IMG/VR virus record: IMGVR_UViG_3300008110_010842
Span: 1 to 45,696 of that record
Source of the DNA: a virus
Length of the DNA stretch: 45,696 bases
Reading direction: 5' to 3' (one strand)
Below the pieces are notes generated by a model. It had not been told where the DNA came from. It was given only the letters and a program-made list of their open reading frames with translations, and did no database searches. This document shows, piece after piece, positions 33,566 through 41,323 of the stretch. Each line of letters opens with the position of its first letter. The stretch's first letter is position 1. The position numbers and the translations under genes were made by a program.

Positions 33566-35956
33566 TTATTTTTGACTATCCGCACTTTGTCCATCCGCAA
33601 TCTCTACATACACTTGAATGTATTTTTTCAAGGTTCTTGCCAAAATCTTGCTAAGACCGGCTAAATCGCCTTCTGTTTTTTCCAGTTGATGGACCACAAA
33701 GCTAATATCGGCACCGTGTCGCAGCGCTGTGCTTAGCATACGGCACAAAGCATCACCGTTTTCGTGATTGTTGATATTGGTCAAGTCACATGAGGTTTCA
33801 CCATCAGCAACATAAACATATTTGCCTCTGGCTTTCTTAAGCAGTTTGCCTTTGGCATTTCCCTTCTTGATAATTTGCTCATTATTTTGATGATTTAGCC
33901 CAGCAAAAACTTCATAAGGGTCACCTTCCAAGAGGCCAACGATGACATAATAAGGCTCTCCCTTAATTATTGGAAAATGCACTTCGGCATCAATTGAACT
34001 TGGACGCTTTGGAGCATCATTTTTAGCGATTTTCTGCGTCTTTTTATCATCCTTGGTTGGTTTTTCGACCAGCACTCCAGTTCTGCAATTTTTACGATAA
34101 ACCGTCATTCCCTTGCAGCCGAATTTCCAAGCCGCTTCGTAAATTTTTGCTACTTGCTCTTCCGTGACATCTTCAGGAAGATTTACAGTTTTTGAGATAG
34201 CGTGATCAACATACTTTTGGGCCTCTGCCTGTAGCTTTACAGCAGCAACCCAATCAATGTCTTCTGCGCAATATCCAAACCAAGGAGATTCTTTTAAATC
34301 TTTTTTGCCCGTAGTATCCATCCACATTTTGACTTTGGGATGATATACTTCAAATTCTTGCCAATGGTCGCCATTTTGATCGACAAAATCTGTTCTGGCA
34401 TTCTTGTCAGTAGGATTTATCTTTTTTCTTCTTGTGTATGGAAACAACATAAACAAGGGTTCAATACCGCTGGTTGTTTGTGTCATAATCGACACAGAGC
34501 CAGTAGGCGCAATCGTCAGGTTGGCAATGTTGCGTCTGCCGTACTTTGCAATATCATTGTACAACTTAGGATCATGCTCTTTGATCATCAATAAAAATTC
34601 AGAATTCTTTTCTTTTTCCCAATTAAATACTGTAAATGCGCCTAGATCTTTCGCCATTTGCATGCTACTTCGGAAGGAAGATAGGCACAATGTACGCATT
34701 ATCTTGCCGGTTATGGCAATGCTTTCCTCATTGCCATATCCAACACCTAATGCGGCTAAAGTATCTCCCAAAGCGGTTATGCCCGTCCCGGTTCTTCTAC
34801 CTTTTTGACACTTATCATAAACAGTTTTCCACAAGTCAAGCTCTCTCTGCTTGATATGCTTGTCTTCTGGGTCTTTCTTGACTTTTTCAATAATTGCCTG
34901 AATTTTTTCAAGCTCCATGTCAATCATGTCATCCATAAGACGTTGTAGAATTTCTCCGTGTTTGGTGAACAAATCGTAATCAAAATAGGCATCTTTTGTA
35001 AAAGGATTTACAACATAACTAAACAGATTCAAAACCATCAATCGGCATGAATCCCATGAGCAAAGTGGCAATTCTGAACAGGGGTTTGTCGATATAGTCT
35101 CAAAACCTTCATCAGCGTAGCAATCAACAGCATTGTATTTGGTTACTTTGTCCCAAAACAACAATCCCGGCTCTGCTCTTAGCCACGCATTGTGAATAAT
35201 TTTTTTCCATAAATCTCTAGCTTTTACAACTTTGTCGCTGTCGCTAGGAGGCGCATCAACAGGGAATCTAAGCCTAAAGTCTTCATCTTTTTCAACAGCA
35301 TTTAAAAATTCATCACTTAACAAAACGCTTACATTTGCGCCTGTAACTTTTGTATCATCATTTTTAACCGTGATAAAACTTTCAACATCTTTGTGAGCAA
35401 CATTGATTGACAACATCAATGCTCCCCTACGACCGCTTTGTCCAACTTCACGAATGGTATTTGAATACCTTTCCATCCAAGAGGTGATGCCTGTGCTGCT
35501 CCTCGCAGCATTTTTCACAGGCGCTAATGCTGGACGGAGCTTGCTAATATCTACGCCTACTCCACCCCTACGTTTTGATATCTGAGCCAACATCTCATCT
35601 GTTCGCATAATGCCGCCATATGAGTCCTCTGGACTTTCGACAACATAGCAGTTTGACAAACTAATAATTTGAAAATTGTTCCCAATGCCAAACATCGGAG
35701 AACCTTGCGGTACCACATATTTAAATCGATCAAGAAGAGCAAAGATTTCATCTTCGGACAAGGGATTTTCAAATTTCTTGCTTTCTATTCTTGCGAACTC
35801 CTTGGCAATTCTGCGATGCATCATTGTTGGAGTTTCTTCCAACAAATTGCCAGAATTATCCTTCAGAGCATACTTGTCCAAGAATACTTTTGCTGCCAGT
35901 TCGTCGCCTTCAAAATATGCAATGCATTTCTCAAATGCATCATTGTATTGATACAT
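33566..35956 (-). CDS. nrdJ: Class II (B12-dependent) ribonucleotide reductase, C-terminus frame-shifted
   Basis: The protein has 796 residues from ATG 35956 (AGGAAGAGG upstream); a GTG at 36031 overlapping the gp46 stop would add 25 unlike-family residues. It carries the first catalytic Cys in SLSNCYVVESPED, SKRRGGVGVDISKLRP, REVGQSGRRGALMLSI, the N-x-C-x-E core NPCSELPL, the partner Cys in WDSCRLMVLNL, the nucleotide-site strands IANLTIAPTGSVSIM, and late SCDLTNINNHENGDALCRML. These are class II features. It reduces ribonucleotides for phage DNA synthesis using adenosylcobalamin. The frame ends YVEIADGQSADSQK, but the -1 frame after the A6 run at 33623-33628 reads CRDCGWTKCG and then stops (33576), exactly the usual redox tail. 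It lies downstream of gp46/47. Confidence 0.92.
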   Translation of the reverse strand: MYQYNDAFEKCIAYFEGDELAAKVFLDKYALKDNSGNLLEETPTMMHRRIAKEFARIESKKFENPLSEDEIFALLDRFKYVVPQGSPMFGIGNNFQIISLSNCYVVESPEDSYGGIMRTDEMLAQISKRRGGVGVDISKLRPALAPVKNAARSSTGITSWMERYSNTIREVGQSGRRGALMLSINVAHKDVESFITVKNDDTKVTGANVSVLLSDEFLNAVEKDEDFRLRFPVDAPPSDSDKVVKARDLWKKIIHNAWLRAEPGLLFWDKVTKYNAVDCYADEGFETISTNPCSELPLCSWDSCRLMVLNLFSYVVNPFTKDAYFDYDLFTKHGEILQRLMDDMIDMELEKIQAIIEKVKKDPEDKHIKQRELDLWKTVYDKCQKGRRTGTGITALGDTLAALGVGYGNEESIAITGKIMRTLCLSSFRSSMQMAKDLGAFTVFNWEKEKNSEFLLMIKEHDPKLYNDIAKYGRRNIANLTIAPTGSVSIMTQTTSGIEPLFMLFPYTRRKKINPTDKNARTDFVDQNGDHWQEFEVYHPKVKMWMDTTGKKDLKESPWFGYCAEDIDWVAAVKLQAEAQKYVDHAISKTVNLPEDVTEEQVAKIYEAAWKFGCKGMTVYRKNCRTGVLVEKPTKDDKKTQKIAKNDAPKRPSSIDAEVHFPIIKGEPYYVIVGLLEGDPYEVFAGLNHQNNEQIIKKGNAKGKLLKKARGKYVYVADGETSCDLTNINNHENGDALCRMLSTALRHGADISFVVHQLEKTEGDLAGLSKILARTLKKYIQVYVEIADGQSADSQK
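33576..33628 (-). other. RNR redox C-terminus in the -1 frame (frameshift site A6)
   Basis: From the six-A run (33623-33628 on the minus strand) the -1 frame reads KK-IHSSV-CRDCGWTKCG-stop (TAG 33576-33578). The cysteine pattern C-x-x-C-G-W-(S/T)-K-C-G is the normal end of class II RNRs, and the main frame lacks it. A slip of one base back on AAA, or one missing A in the sequence, would restore it. Confidence 0.7.
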
Positions 35957-36030
35957 GGTGTGCCTCTTCCTGTTTTGTTTGTTATGGGTTTTATCTAGGT
36001 CTTCTCTTATAATTTTATTCTTGGACAACA

Positions 36031-38034
36031 CTATTTTTCAAGTTTTGAAACTCCATTTTGCATCACCAAGGTCATATTATCTACACCTTTAAGGAATTCT
36101 AATAAATTTTGATCGTGGGTTGTAACAAAGACCTGTTTTTCTTGACTCAATTGCAAAATCATACGATATATGGCTTCTGCGCCTACCTTGTCTATATTGC
36201 TGGTTACTTCATCTAAGAAAATAATATCTAGCATACGTCCTGTATTGAGACTCATAATGTGGGCAAACGCTTGACTTAAGGCAAGATTTATCCTTCTTTT
36301 TTGTCCCCCGCTGATGGCAAAATAAGACAGTTGTGATTCCTCTGGTAATTTGTCGATGAATTCTTCAAACTGATTATCAAACCTAATTCTCAGATTGTTG
36401 TCTATTAAAACATTCAGCCAATGAGCCAAATTGTCGTTAAGTGCCGGAACTATTCCATCGATTACATATTTTCTTATGCCTTGATCTCCGAAAGCCGTTG
36501 TCCAGTATTCATAGTATTTCATCTCGCTACGAATGCTATCGAGTTTTTGTTGCAGTTGTTGTTCTTCAGCTTCAAATTCAACAAGTGTTTGTTGAGCGTC
36601 CGTCAAATATTGATCGTAGGGTGTAGTTTTTGCACTATCAGGATTTTGTTTATCTGTTTCCTGTTTCAAAAGTTTTATTTTTTCATTCAAGCCACTGACC
36701 TTAGTTTCAGAGTCTGGTTTTTTCATGTTAACAATTGAATTTTTGGTGTTCAAAAGATCAGATTGTTTTTTGTTAATAGTTTTCAATTTTTCTTCTTGTA
36801 AATTCAAAACTTGTAATAAAGAATTTTTTTGCTCAATTTTTGCTGTTTTCTGACTCTCAACAAGCTCCAAACTTTGTTTGATATTTTCCCATTCAATTTT
36901 TATTTCTCCAAGTTGATCCTTATGTTCTTTCAAAATTTTGTCATAGTTCTCTTCTGAAACCACGCCGTAGCAGTGTTGACAAATAACTCCCTTCTCCAAA
37001 CGAGAAATTTTTTCCACCGTAGTCATTAAAGATTTCATGGAATTTTCATAGCCTATTTTTACAGACCGTTTTTCAGATATTTCATTTTCCAAATTTGCAA
37101 TTTCGCTTTTTGCTTTATCAATTACCTCTCCTGCCTTGCTGATGGCGTTGTTTATTTTAACTTTAATTGGGTCAATTTCTTCTAATGCAGCATCGATATC
37201 AGGTATTTTCGATTGTTCCTGCTGATATTTCTGAAGCTGTTGATCATCTTGTGTTATGAGCACAACCTCTTTTTGTGCTGCATCAATTTCCGCAAGAACT
37301 TTTTTGTATTTTTCAAGCAAATTAATTTTAAAATCTTTAATATCTTTTTTATATTTTTCAATTAGATTGATTGTCTGGGTTTTATTCCGCTCAAGATTGT
37401 TGAATTCCAATTGCAGGGTTGCCAAATTATCTTTTTGTTGTTTGAACAACTGTTTAGCACTGTCTTGATAAGTACGAAATTTCTCTAAAGACAACAGATT
37501 TTCTACAATCACACGTTTGTCGGCAGCATCACACTCTAGGAATGACACGCTGTTATTGTCGGTAAAAACGGCAATATTTACGAAACTTTCGTATGACAGT
37601 CCCAAGATTTCTTCTATTTTCTTCTGAGTAGCAGGCATGCCTCCCAATGTAATTTCTGTTGAATCATCAAAAACACCCTGATCACTTTCCCATAGCCGTA
37701 ATCCATCAGGCTTGCGTGTTCTCTGAAGCTTATATCGATCCCACTCGATTTCAATTTTCAACTTCTTGCCAGTTTGATTGTTGATAACATCTTTGTGTGA
37801 AAGCTTTTTTGGTTTTTTAATTGTCTTGCCGTAAAACCCATATACAATAATTTCTGGAATGGAGCTTTTGCCAGCACCATTACTCGCAGCATCATTGTTT
37901 TGATTACTGCTATCAAGATTTTTACCATTAACTAAAACTATATTGCCAAATTTTTTAAAATCTATTTCTATGCCATCGTTGCCAAAACAAAAGAAGTTCT
38001 GAGCAACAAGTTTCTTTATTTGAATTCTTTTCAT
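36031..38034 (-). CDS. 46: Recombination nuclease subunit gp46-like (SbcC/Rad50 ATPase)
   Basis: The protein has 667 residues. The N-terminal ABC-type head has NIVLVNGKN and Walker A SNGAGKSS (51-58). Long coiled-coil arms follow, with a zinc-hook CQHC near residue 350 (GVICQHCYGVVSEEN). The C-terminal head has the signature FAISGGQKRRINLALSQAFA (about 570-590), Walker B IIFLDEVTSNIDK (about 605-617) and a switch His (VTTHDQ). With gp47 it forms an ATP-driven nuclease that resects DNA ends for recombination-dependent replication. The ATG overlaps the gp47 stop (ATGA). Confidence 0.92.
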   Translation of the reverse strand: MKRIQIKKLVAQNFFCFGNDGIEIDFKKFGNIVLVNGKNLDSSNQNNDAASNGAGKSSIPEIIVYGFYGKTIKKPKKLSHKDVINNQTGKKLKIEIEWDRYKLQRTRKPDGLRLWESDQGVFDDSTEITLGGMPATQKKIEEILGLSYESFVNIAVFTDNNSVSFLECDAADKRVIVENLLSLEKFRTYQDSAKQLFKQQKDNLATLQLEFNNLERNKTQTINLIEKYKKDIKDFKINLLEKYKKVLAEIDAAQKEVVLITQDDQQLQKYQQEQSKIPDIDAALEEIDPIKVKINNAISKAGEVIDKAKSEIANLENEISEKRSVKIGYENSMKSLMTTVEKISRLEKGVICQHCYGVVSEENYDKILKEHKDQLGEIKIEWENIKQSLELVESQKTAKIEQKNSLLQVLNLQEEKLKTINKKQSDLLNTKNSIVNMKKPDSETKVSGLNEKIKLLKQETDKQNPDSAKTTPYDQYLTDAQQTLVEFEAEEQQLQQKLDSIRSEMKYYEYWTTAFGDQGIRKYVIDGIVPALNDNLAHWLNVLIDNNLRIRFDNQFEEFIDKLPEESQLSYFAISGGQKRRINLALSQAFAHIMSLNTGRMLDIIFLDEVTSNIDKVGAEAIYRMILQLSQEKQVFVTTHDQNLLEFLKGVDNMTLVMQNGVSKLEK

Positions 38035-39110
38035 TTAAAACCTTCCGATTCTGAATGTGAAATTATTTTTCTTCCTATATCTAAAAGCACATTGCGATCT
38101 AAGTCAATAACATCTTGTTGGTCGAGGTAATTTTCCAACAACCTCTTCTCATCGCTAAGTATTTTTTTGACATCAGATACCGAATGCTCTCCAGTTTGTT
38201 TGCTTTCGGCTCTCACACGAATAGTTGAAATACCTACAGACTCAGTAAATTTCTCAAGATCTTTTTTCAACTTTATGTCTGATAAATCATTGATTGTTAT
38301 ATCAACGAATGCATTTTGAAGCATTTCTTTGTCAAAATCTTTATAATCATTTTCAGTTAAATAAAAGTGCTTTGGACTAAAATCGTTTTTGATATATTGA
38401 AGTTGATTATTTTCTGAATCTAACAGGATGATATGTTTGTCTTCGTTCGCTTCTCCAAATGACAGCTGCAATGGACTGCCTATGTACTCTATGTTGCTAG
38501 CTAGCTTTTGTGCTCCATGATAATGACCGAAAAACGCATGTTTATAAGTTTTAAATAGATTTGGTCCTATTTTTACCATATCTCCATCACTTTCGATTGA
38601 TATGTCTGCTATGGATCCAGCAGAATTCAATCGTGCCCCATCAATCGATAAATGCCCAAGCAAATAACTATTAGGCATTTCTTGTGCTGGCAATCTTTGT
38701 AATTCTTCGATTGGATCATGTGTGTAAGGCAAGAAATGCCAATTTGCACCACAAATAGATTTGCTTTGAGTAGTATCAACTACCGTAAAATTAGCAAGTG
38801 CGCCAAAAGGGTAAGTACTGCTTATTCTTGTGCTGTTCCCAAACCACAAATCGTGATTTCCAAGCAATAAATAAACATGGAATTTTTGTTTTTCGTATTT
38901 TTCAAAAATCTTAAACGTTTCCATGTATGTAAGGCTATCTATTTTTTGTCGATCATGAAGAAGATCTCCTCCAAACATGATTGCATCAACATTTTCCTTG
39001 ACGGCTGTATCAAATACCCAGTCTAACGCTTTTAAACAATCTTTAAGCCTACTATTATTGTTCTTATGAGGATGGACATGTACGTCCGAGAACAACAAAA
39101 ATCTTGACAT
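38031..39110 (-). CDS. 47: Recombination nuclease gp47-like (SbcD/Mre11)
   Basis: The 359-residue protein has the five phosphodiesterase motifs of Mre11-type nucleases: FSDVHVHPH (9-17), MFGGDLLHDR (about 45-54), LLGNHDLWF (about 82-90), LLGHLSIDG and FGHYHGAQK. They bind two Mn ions for end resection. It pairs with gp46. The start is preceded by the 18-nt inverted-repeat element at 39127-39144 and by a TTGCAG-N17-TAACAT promoter that overlaps the 3' end of the upstream gene. The stop overlaps the gp46 start, so gp47, gp46 and RNR form one transcription unit ending at the 33519-33555 terminator. Confidence 0.92.
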   Translation of the reverse strand: MSRFLLFSDVHVHPHKNNNSRLKDCLKALDWVFDTAVKENVDAIMFGGDLLHDRQKIDSLTYMETFKIFEKYEKQKFHVYLLLGNHDLWFGNSTRISSTYPFGALANFTVVDTTQSKSICGANWHFLPYTHDPIEELQRLPAQEMPNSYLLGHLSIDGARLNSAGSIADISIESDGDMVKIGPNLFKTYKHAFFGHYHGAQKLASNIEYIGSPLQLSFGEANEDKHIILLDSENNQLQYIKNDFSPKHFYLTENDYKDFDKEMLQNAFVDITINDLSDIKLKKDLEKFTESVGISTIRVRAESKQTGEHSVSDVKKILSDEKRLLENYLDQQDVIDLDRNVLLDIGRKIISHSESEGFK

Positions 39111-39126
39111 TTGATTTTCTCAAAGT

Positions 39127-39144
39127 GGTGCGACTTTGCACACA
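39127..39144 (-). promoter_or_regulatory. Replication-gene inverted-repeat element, copy 1 (gp47)
   Basis: On the minus strand it reads TGTGTGCAAAGTCGCACC, with arms GTGTG/CGCAC (one G-U-type pair) around a 6-nt loop. It ends 16 nt before the gp47 ATG. Two close copies lie at 40231 and 45167. Confidence 0.65.
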
Positions 39145-39150
39145 TTTGTC

Positions 39151-39489
39151 TTATGTCATGTTAGCAGGTGGTTGTTCTTGCTGCAAGTCAGTTTTGTTTT
39201 GATCTAATTTTTGAAAATATTTATCTAAAGCTTCCCACACATCGCTTGCTAACAATTTGGTGTTAGTTGGCGCTCCTCCCGCTGCATCTCCACCGGGGCC
39301 TAGACTACCTCCTAAACCCATATCCGCTCCACCACCTCCCATGTCCCCCATTGGTGGCGCTCCTCCCATATCGCCTCCTACCGGAGGAGCAGCACCCGCA
39401 TCTGGTGGGGGTGCTGCTGGAGCACCTCCTGCTGGTGGTGCATCAGCTTCATCAATTCTCCAATTTGTATATTCTTTAAACGTAATCAT
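39151..39489 (-). CDS. Pro/Gly/Ala-rich candidate capsid-targeted protein
   Basis: The 112-residue protein starts MITFKEYTNWRIDEADAPPA, with an I-x-E-x-D site (IDE/AD) like T4 internal-protein signals. A low-complexity middle follows (PPPDAGAAPPVGG, GGGGADMGLGGSL), then a helical end (SDVWEALDKYFQKLDQNKTD, then LQQEQPPANMT). The start is ATG 39489; in-frame extension to 39567 runs antisense to the neighbour's start. It has a late-type box 5 nt before the ATG and no Shine-Dalgarno sequence. The last codons overlap the gp47 promoter. It is divergent from a gene with a similar N-terminus. Confidence 0.7.
   Translation of the reverse strand: MITFKEYTNWRIDEADAPPAGGAPAAPPPDAGAAPPVGGDMGGAPPMGDMGGGGADMGLGGSLGPGGDAAGGAPTNTKLLASDVWEALDKYFQKLDQNKTDLQQEQPPANMT
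39158..39187 (-). promoter_or_regulatory. Shared early-type promoter, copy 1 (gp47 run)
   Basis: On the minus strand it reads CTTGCAGCAAGAACAACC, with TTGCAG, a 17-nt spacer and TAACAT. The sequence from CTTGCAG through AACAA is repeated before two other genes. It overlaps the last codons of the upstream low-complexity gene. Confidence 0.55.
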
Positions 39490-39494
39490 TAATA

Positions 39495-39502
39495 TATTTA
39501 TG
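39495..39502 (-). promoter_or_regulatory. Late-promoter-like box CATAAATA, divergent pair (left)
   Basis: It ends 5 nt before ATG 39489. With the box at 39511 it forms a divergent late-promoter pair in a 33-bp gap. Neither gene has a ribosome site, so leaderless starts are possible. Confidence 0.4.
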
Positions 39503-39510
39503 ATGAATAT

Positions 39511-39518
39511 GATAAATA
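39511..39518 (+). promoter_or_regulatory. Late-promoter-like box GATAAATA, divergent pair (right)
   Basis: It ends 4 nt before ATG 39523, on the opposite strand to the left box. Confidence 0.4.
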
Positions 39519-39522
39519 TAAT

Positions 39523-39987
39523 ATGAAAAGTTTCAACCAATGGCAATTTGAACAAAATGATCAGCAAACACCTCCTCCGGTTGCAACCTCTGCTCCAGAA
39601 GGAGTAGATGTAGAGTCGCCAGAAAGAACGACTGTTTCCTCGCCATCAAAAAGCGGCCCAGCAAGCAAGCTCAAAATTAAACCTTGGAAAGCGAGCAAAG
39701 ATCAAATCATGGGATTTTGGAAGGGGCTACAACCAAATGTACCATTGGCACTTAAAGCTATTGATTATGATCACGAAGGATCAACTATTCAGGAAGACGG
39801 AATAAGAGTCACAGGTTCGAAGGAATTTATTACTACTGTGCTATCAAGGTTAAAAGACTTTTTAACTTATGAAAACCCAGAAACCAAATTGATGGTGGCC
39901 TACAGACAATCTCCAAAGTCTTTTGTGCCGGGTAACCGCAACAGTTATATATTTTACTTACAAGCCAAAAAACGTGGTAAAAACTAG
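39523..39987 (+). CDS. Small probable late protein with capsid-signal-like N-terminus
   Basis: The 154-residue protein starts MKSFNQWQFEQNDQQTPPPV, similar in spacing to the candidate head-targeting starts nearby (MK-S-F...E-x-N/D) though lacking L/I in the cut position. A Pro/Ser-rich linker (about 15-50) is followed by a globular part: WKASKDQIMGFWKGLQPNVP, IQEDGIRVTGSKEFITTVLS and RLKDFLTYENPETKLMVAYR, ending RGNRNSYIFYL-like strands. The function is unknown. No ribosome site; a late-type box lies 4 nt before the ATG. Its stop overlaps the small convergent gene by 4 bases. Confidence 0.7.
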   Translation: MKSFNQWQFEQNDQQTPPPVATSAPEGVDVESPERTTVSSPSKSGPASKLKIKPWKASKDQIMGFWKGLQPNVPLALKAIDYDHEGSTIQEDGIRVTGSKEFITTVLSRLKDFLTYENPETKLMVAYRQSPKSFVPGNRNSYIFYLQAKKRGKN

Positions 39988-40157
39988 CTATTTTGTAGCG
40001 CTTCGAAAAACTTTTTTTCCTGCAAGTATTGTTCTGTTTCGTTTATTTTATCTTGTATTTTTTTTGATGCTTCTTTTTGCCGATCTGTGCATAACTGAAC
40101 TTTTTCTGCAATGCGTGATATTGTTTTTACTACTTCCGCTATTTCTTCGTTCAGCAT
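39984..40157 (-). CDS. Small coiled-coil protein
   Basis: The 57-residue protein opens MLNEEIAEVVKTISRIAEKV and continues with CTDRQKEASKKIQDKINETE and YLQEKKFFEALQNS. It is one long amphipathic helix with a heptad pattern. GGAG 9 nt before the ATG supports translation, and its TAG overlaps the convergent neighbour's TAG by 4 bases, the same junction style as elsewhere in the window. Function unknown. It fills most of the gap before the Dda-like helicase. Confidence 0.6.
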   Translation of the reverse strand: MLNEEIAEVVKTISRIAEKVQLCTDRQKEASKKIQDKINETEQYLQEKKFFEALQNS

Positions 40158-40230
40158 GGCTACTCACTCCGACTTGATTTTTCACCCACAATTATTTAGA
40201 CTACACACTGTATTTTTTCTTCAAAAGAAA

Positions 40231-40248
40231 TGTGTGCAAAATCACACC
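40231..40248 (+). promoter_or_regulatory. Replication-gene inverted-repeat element, copy 2 (helicase)
   Basis: Reads TGTGTGCAAAATCACACC, with perfect arms GTGTG/CACAC around CAAAAT. It ends 18 nt before ATG 40267. Upstream, TTGATT-N17-TAGACT (from about 40174) could be a promoter. The rest of the 109-bp gap shows nothing else. Confidence 0.65.
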
Positions 40249-40266
40249 CAAGTATGAGATGCAATT

Positions 40267-41316
40267 ATGGAATCTGTCAAATTAACCGACGAACAACAAA
40301 ATGCTGTTAATTACGTTCAAAAGCATCTTAAGCCTAAGCGATTTATTGCCATAGGAGGATACGCTGGTACAGGCAAGAGTACCTGCCTTACTGAACTGAT
40401 CAAACTATATCCAAAATTTCTCATTTGTGCTTTTACTGGTAAAGCTTCAAATGTGCTAAGGAAAAAGGGACTTAATGCTCAAACAATTCATTCAACAATT
40501 TATAATTGTGAGAAACATGGTGACACATTTTATTTCAGACTTAAGACACCTGCACAATTACATGGTGCAACAGGCTTTTTTGTAGACGAAGCTAGCATGG
40601 TGAACAAGGATCTTCTAAAAGATCTTGAATCTTTCGGATTACCTATCGTTTTCTTGGGGGATCATGGGCAATTAGAGCCAGTTGGCGGTTACAGTAATAT
40701 AATGCAGAACCCAGATGTTACTCTAGAAACTATTCATAGGAATGCCAATTCTATCGCTAGGTTTGCTGATTTTTTACGTCAAGGCAATTCTGCCATCAAT
40801 TGGCAGTCTGATGACAATGTCAAACTAATTAGCAAGAAATCTTTAACTCCAGACCATATGTTAATGTTTGATCAAATAATTTGTGGTTTTAATAAAACTA
40901 GATTAAGCGTCAATAATCACATGCGTCAAATTTATCGTTTTGATGGCAGGCCTCAGAAAAATGAAAGAATCATTTGTCTGAAAAATAATAAAAACCATAT
41001 GGTTTATAATGGTATGCAGGGCAAGATAAATAGTATTCATGGCAAGATTTTAACATTTACGACAGATGAAGGCAGAACTATATCTCTGCCAATCGATTTA
41101 AATCAATTTAGCAAAGAAAAATTGCTTGAGTCTGCCGAACATGAGAGAAACATAGGATTTTTTGACTTTGCATATTGCATAACTTGCCATAAAGCTCAAG
41201 GAGATGAATGGGATAATGTTTTAGTTCTAGAGGAAAAAACCAAACTTTGGGACTACACTAGATGGGCGTATACTGCTGCATCTAGGGCAAGGAATCTTTT
41301 GTACTGGGCAGTATGA
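40267..41316 (+). CDS. dda: Dda-like helicase (SF1B, RecD family)
   Basis: The 349-residue protein has LTDEQQNAVNYV (Q-motif-like start), Walker A GGYAGTGKST (about 30-39), AFTGKASNVLRKKG (motif Ia), VDEASMVN (motif II, about 105-112), FLGDHGQLEPVGG (motif III), and late ITCHKAQGDEWDNVLV and YTAASRARNLLYW (motifs V and VI). It is a 5'-3' helicase by family, used in T4 for replication start and fork restart. The inverted-repeat element lies upstream. The UvsW-like gene follows by 7 bases, so the two helicases are co-transcribed. Confidence 0.9.
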   Translation: MESVKLTDEQQNAVNYVQKHLKPKRFIAIGGYAGTGKSTCLTELIKLYPKFLICAFTGKASNVLRKKGLNAQTIHSTIYNCEKHGDTFYFRLKTPAQLHGATGFFVDEASMVNKDLLKDLESFGLPIVFLGDHGQLEPVGGYSNIMQNPDVTLETIHRNANSIARFADFLRQGNSAINWQSDDNVKLISKKSLTPDHMLMFDQIICGFNKTRLSVNNHMRQIYRFDGRPQKNERIICLKNNKNHMVYNGMQGKINSIHGKILTFTTDEGRTISLPIDLNQFSKEKLLESAEHERNIGFFDFAYCITCHKAQGDEWDNVLVLEEKTKLWDYTRWAYTAASRARNLLYWAV

Positions 41317-41323
41317 GGTAAAA

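Noticed and set aside
35957-36031. GTG start for the RNR overlapping the gp46 stop
   Set aside because: The strong AGGAAGAGG before ATG 35956 and family-like N-terminus from there favour the shorter form.
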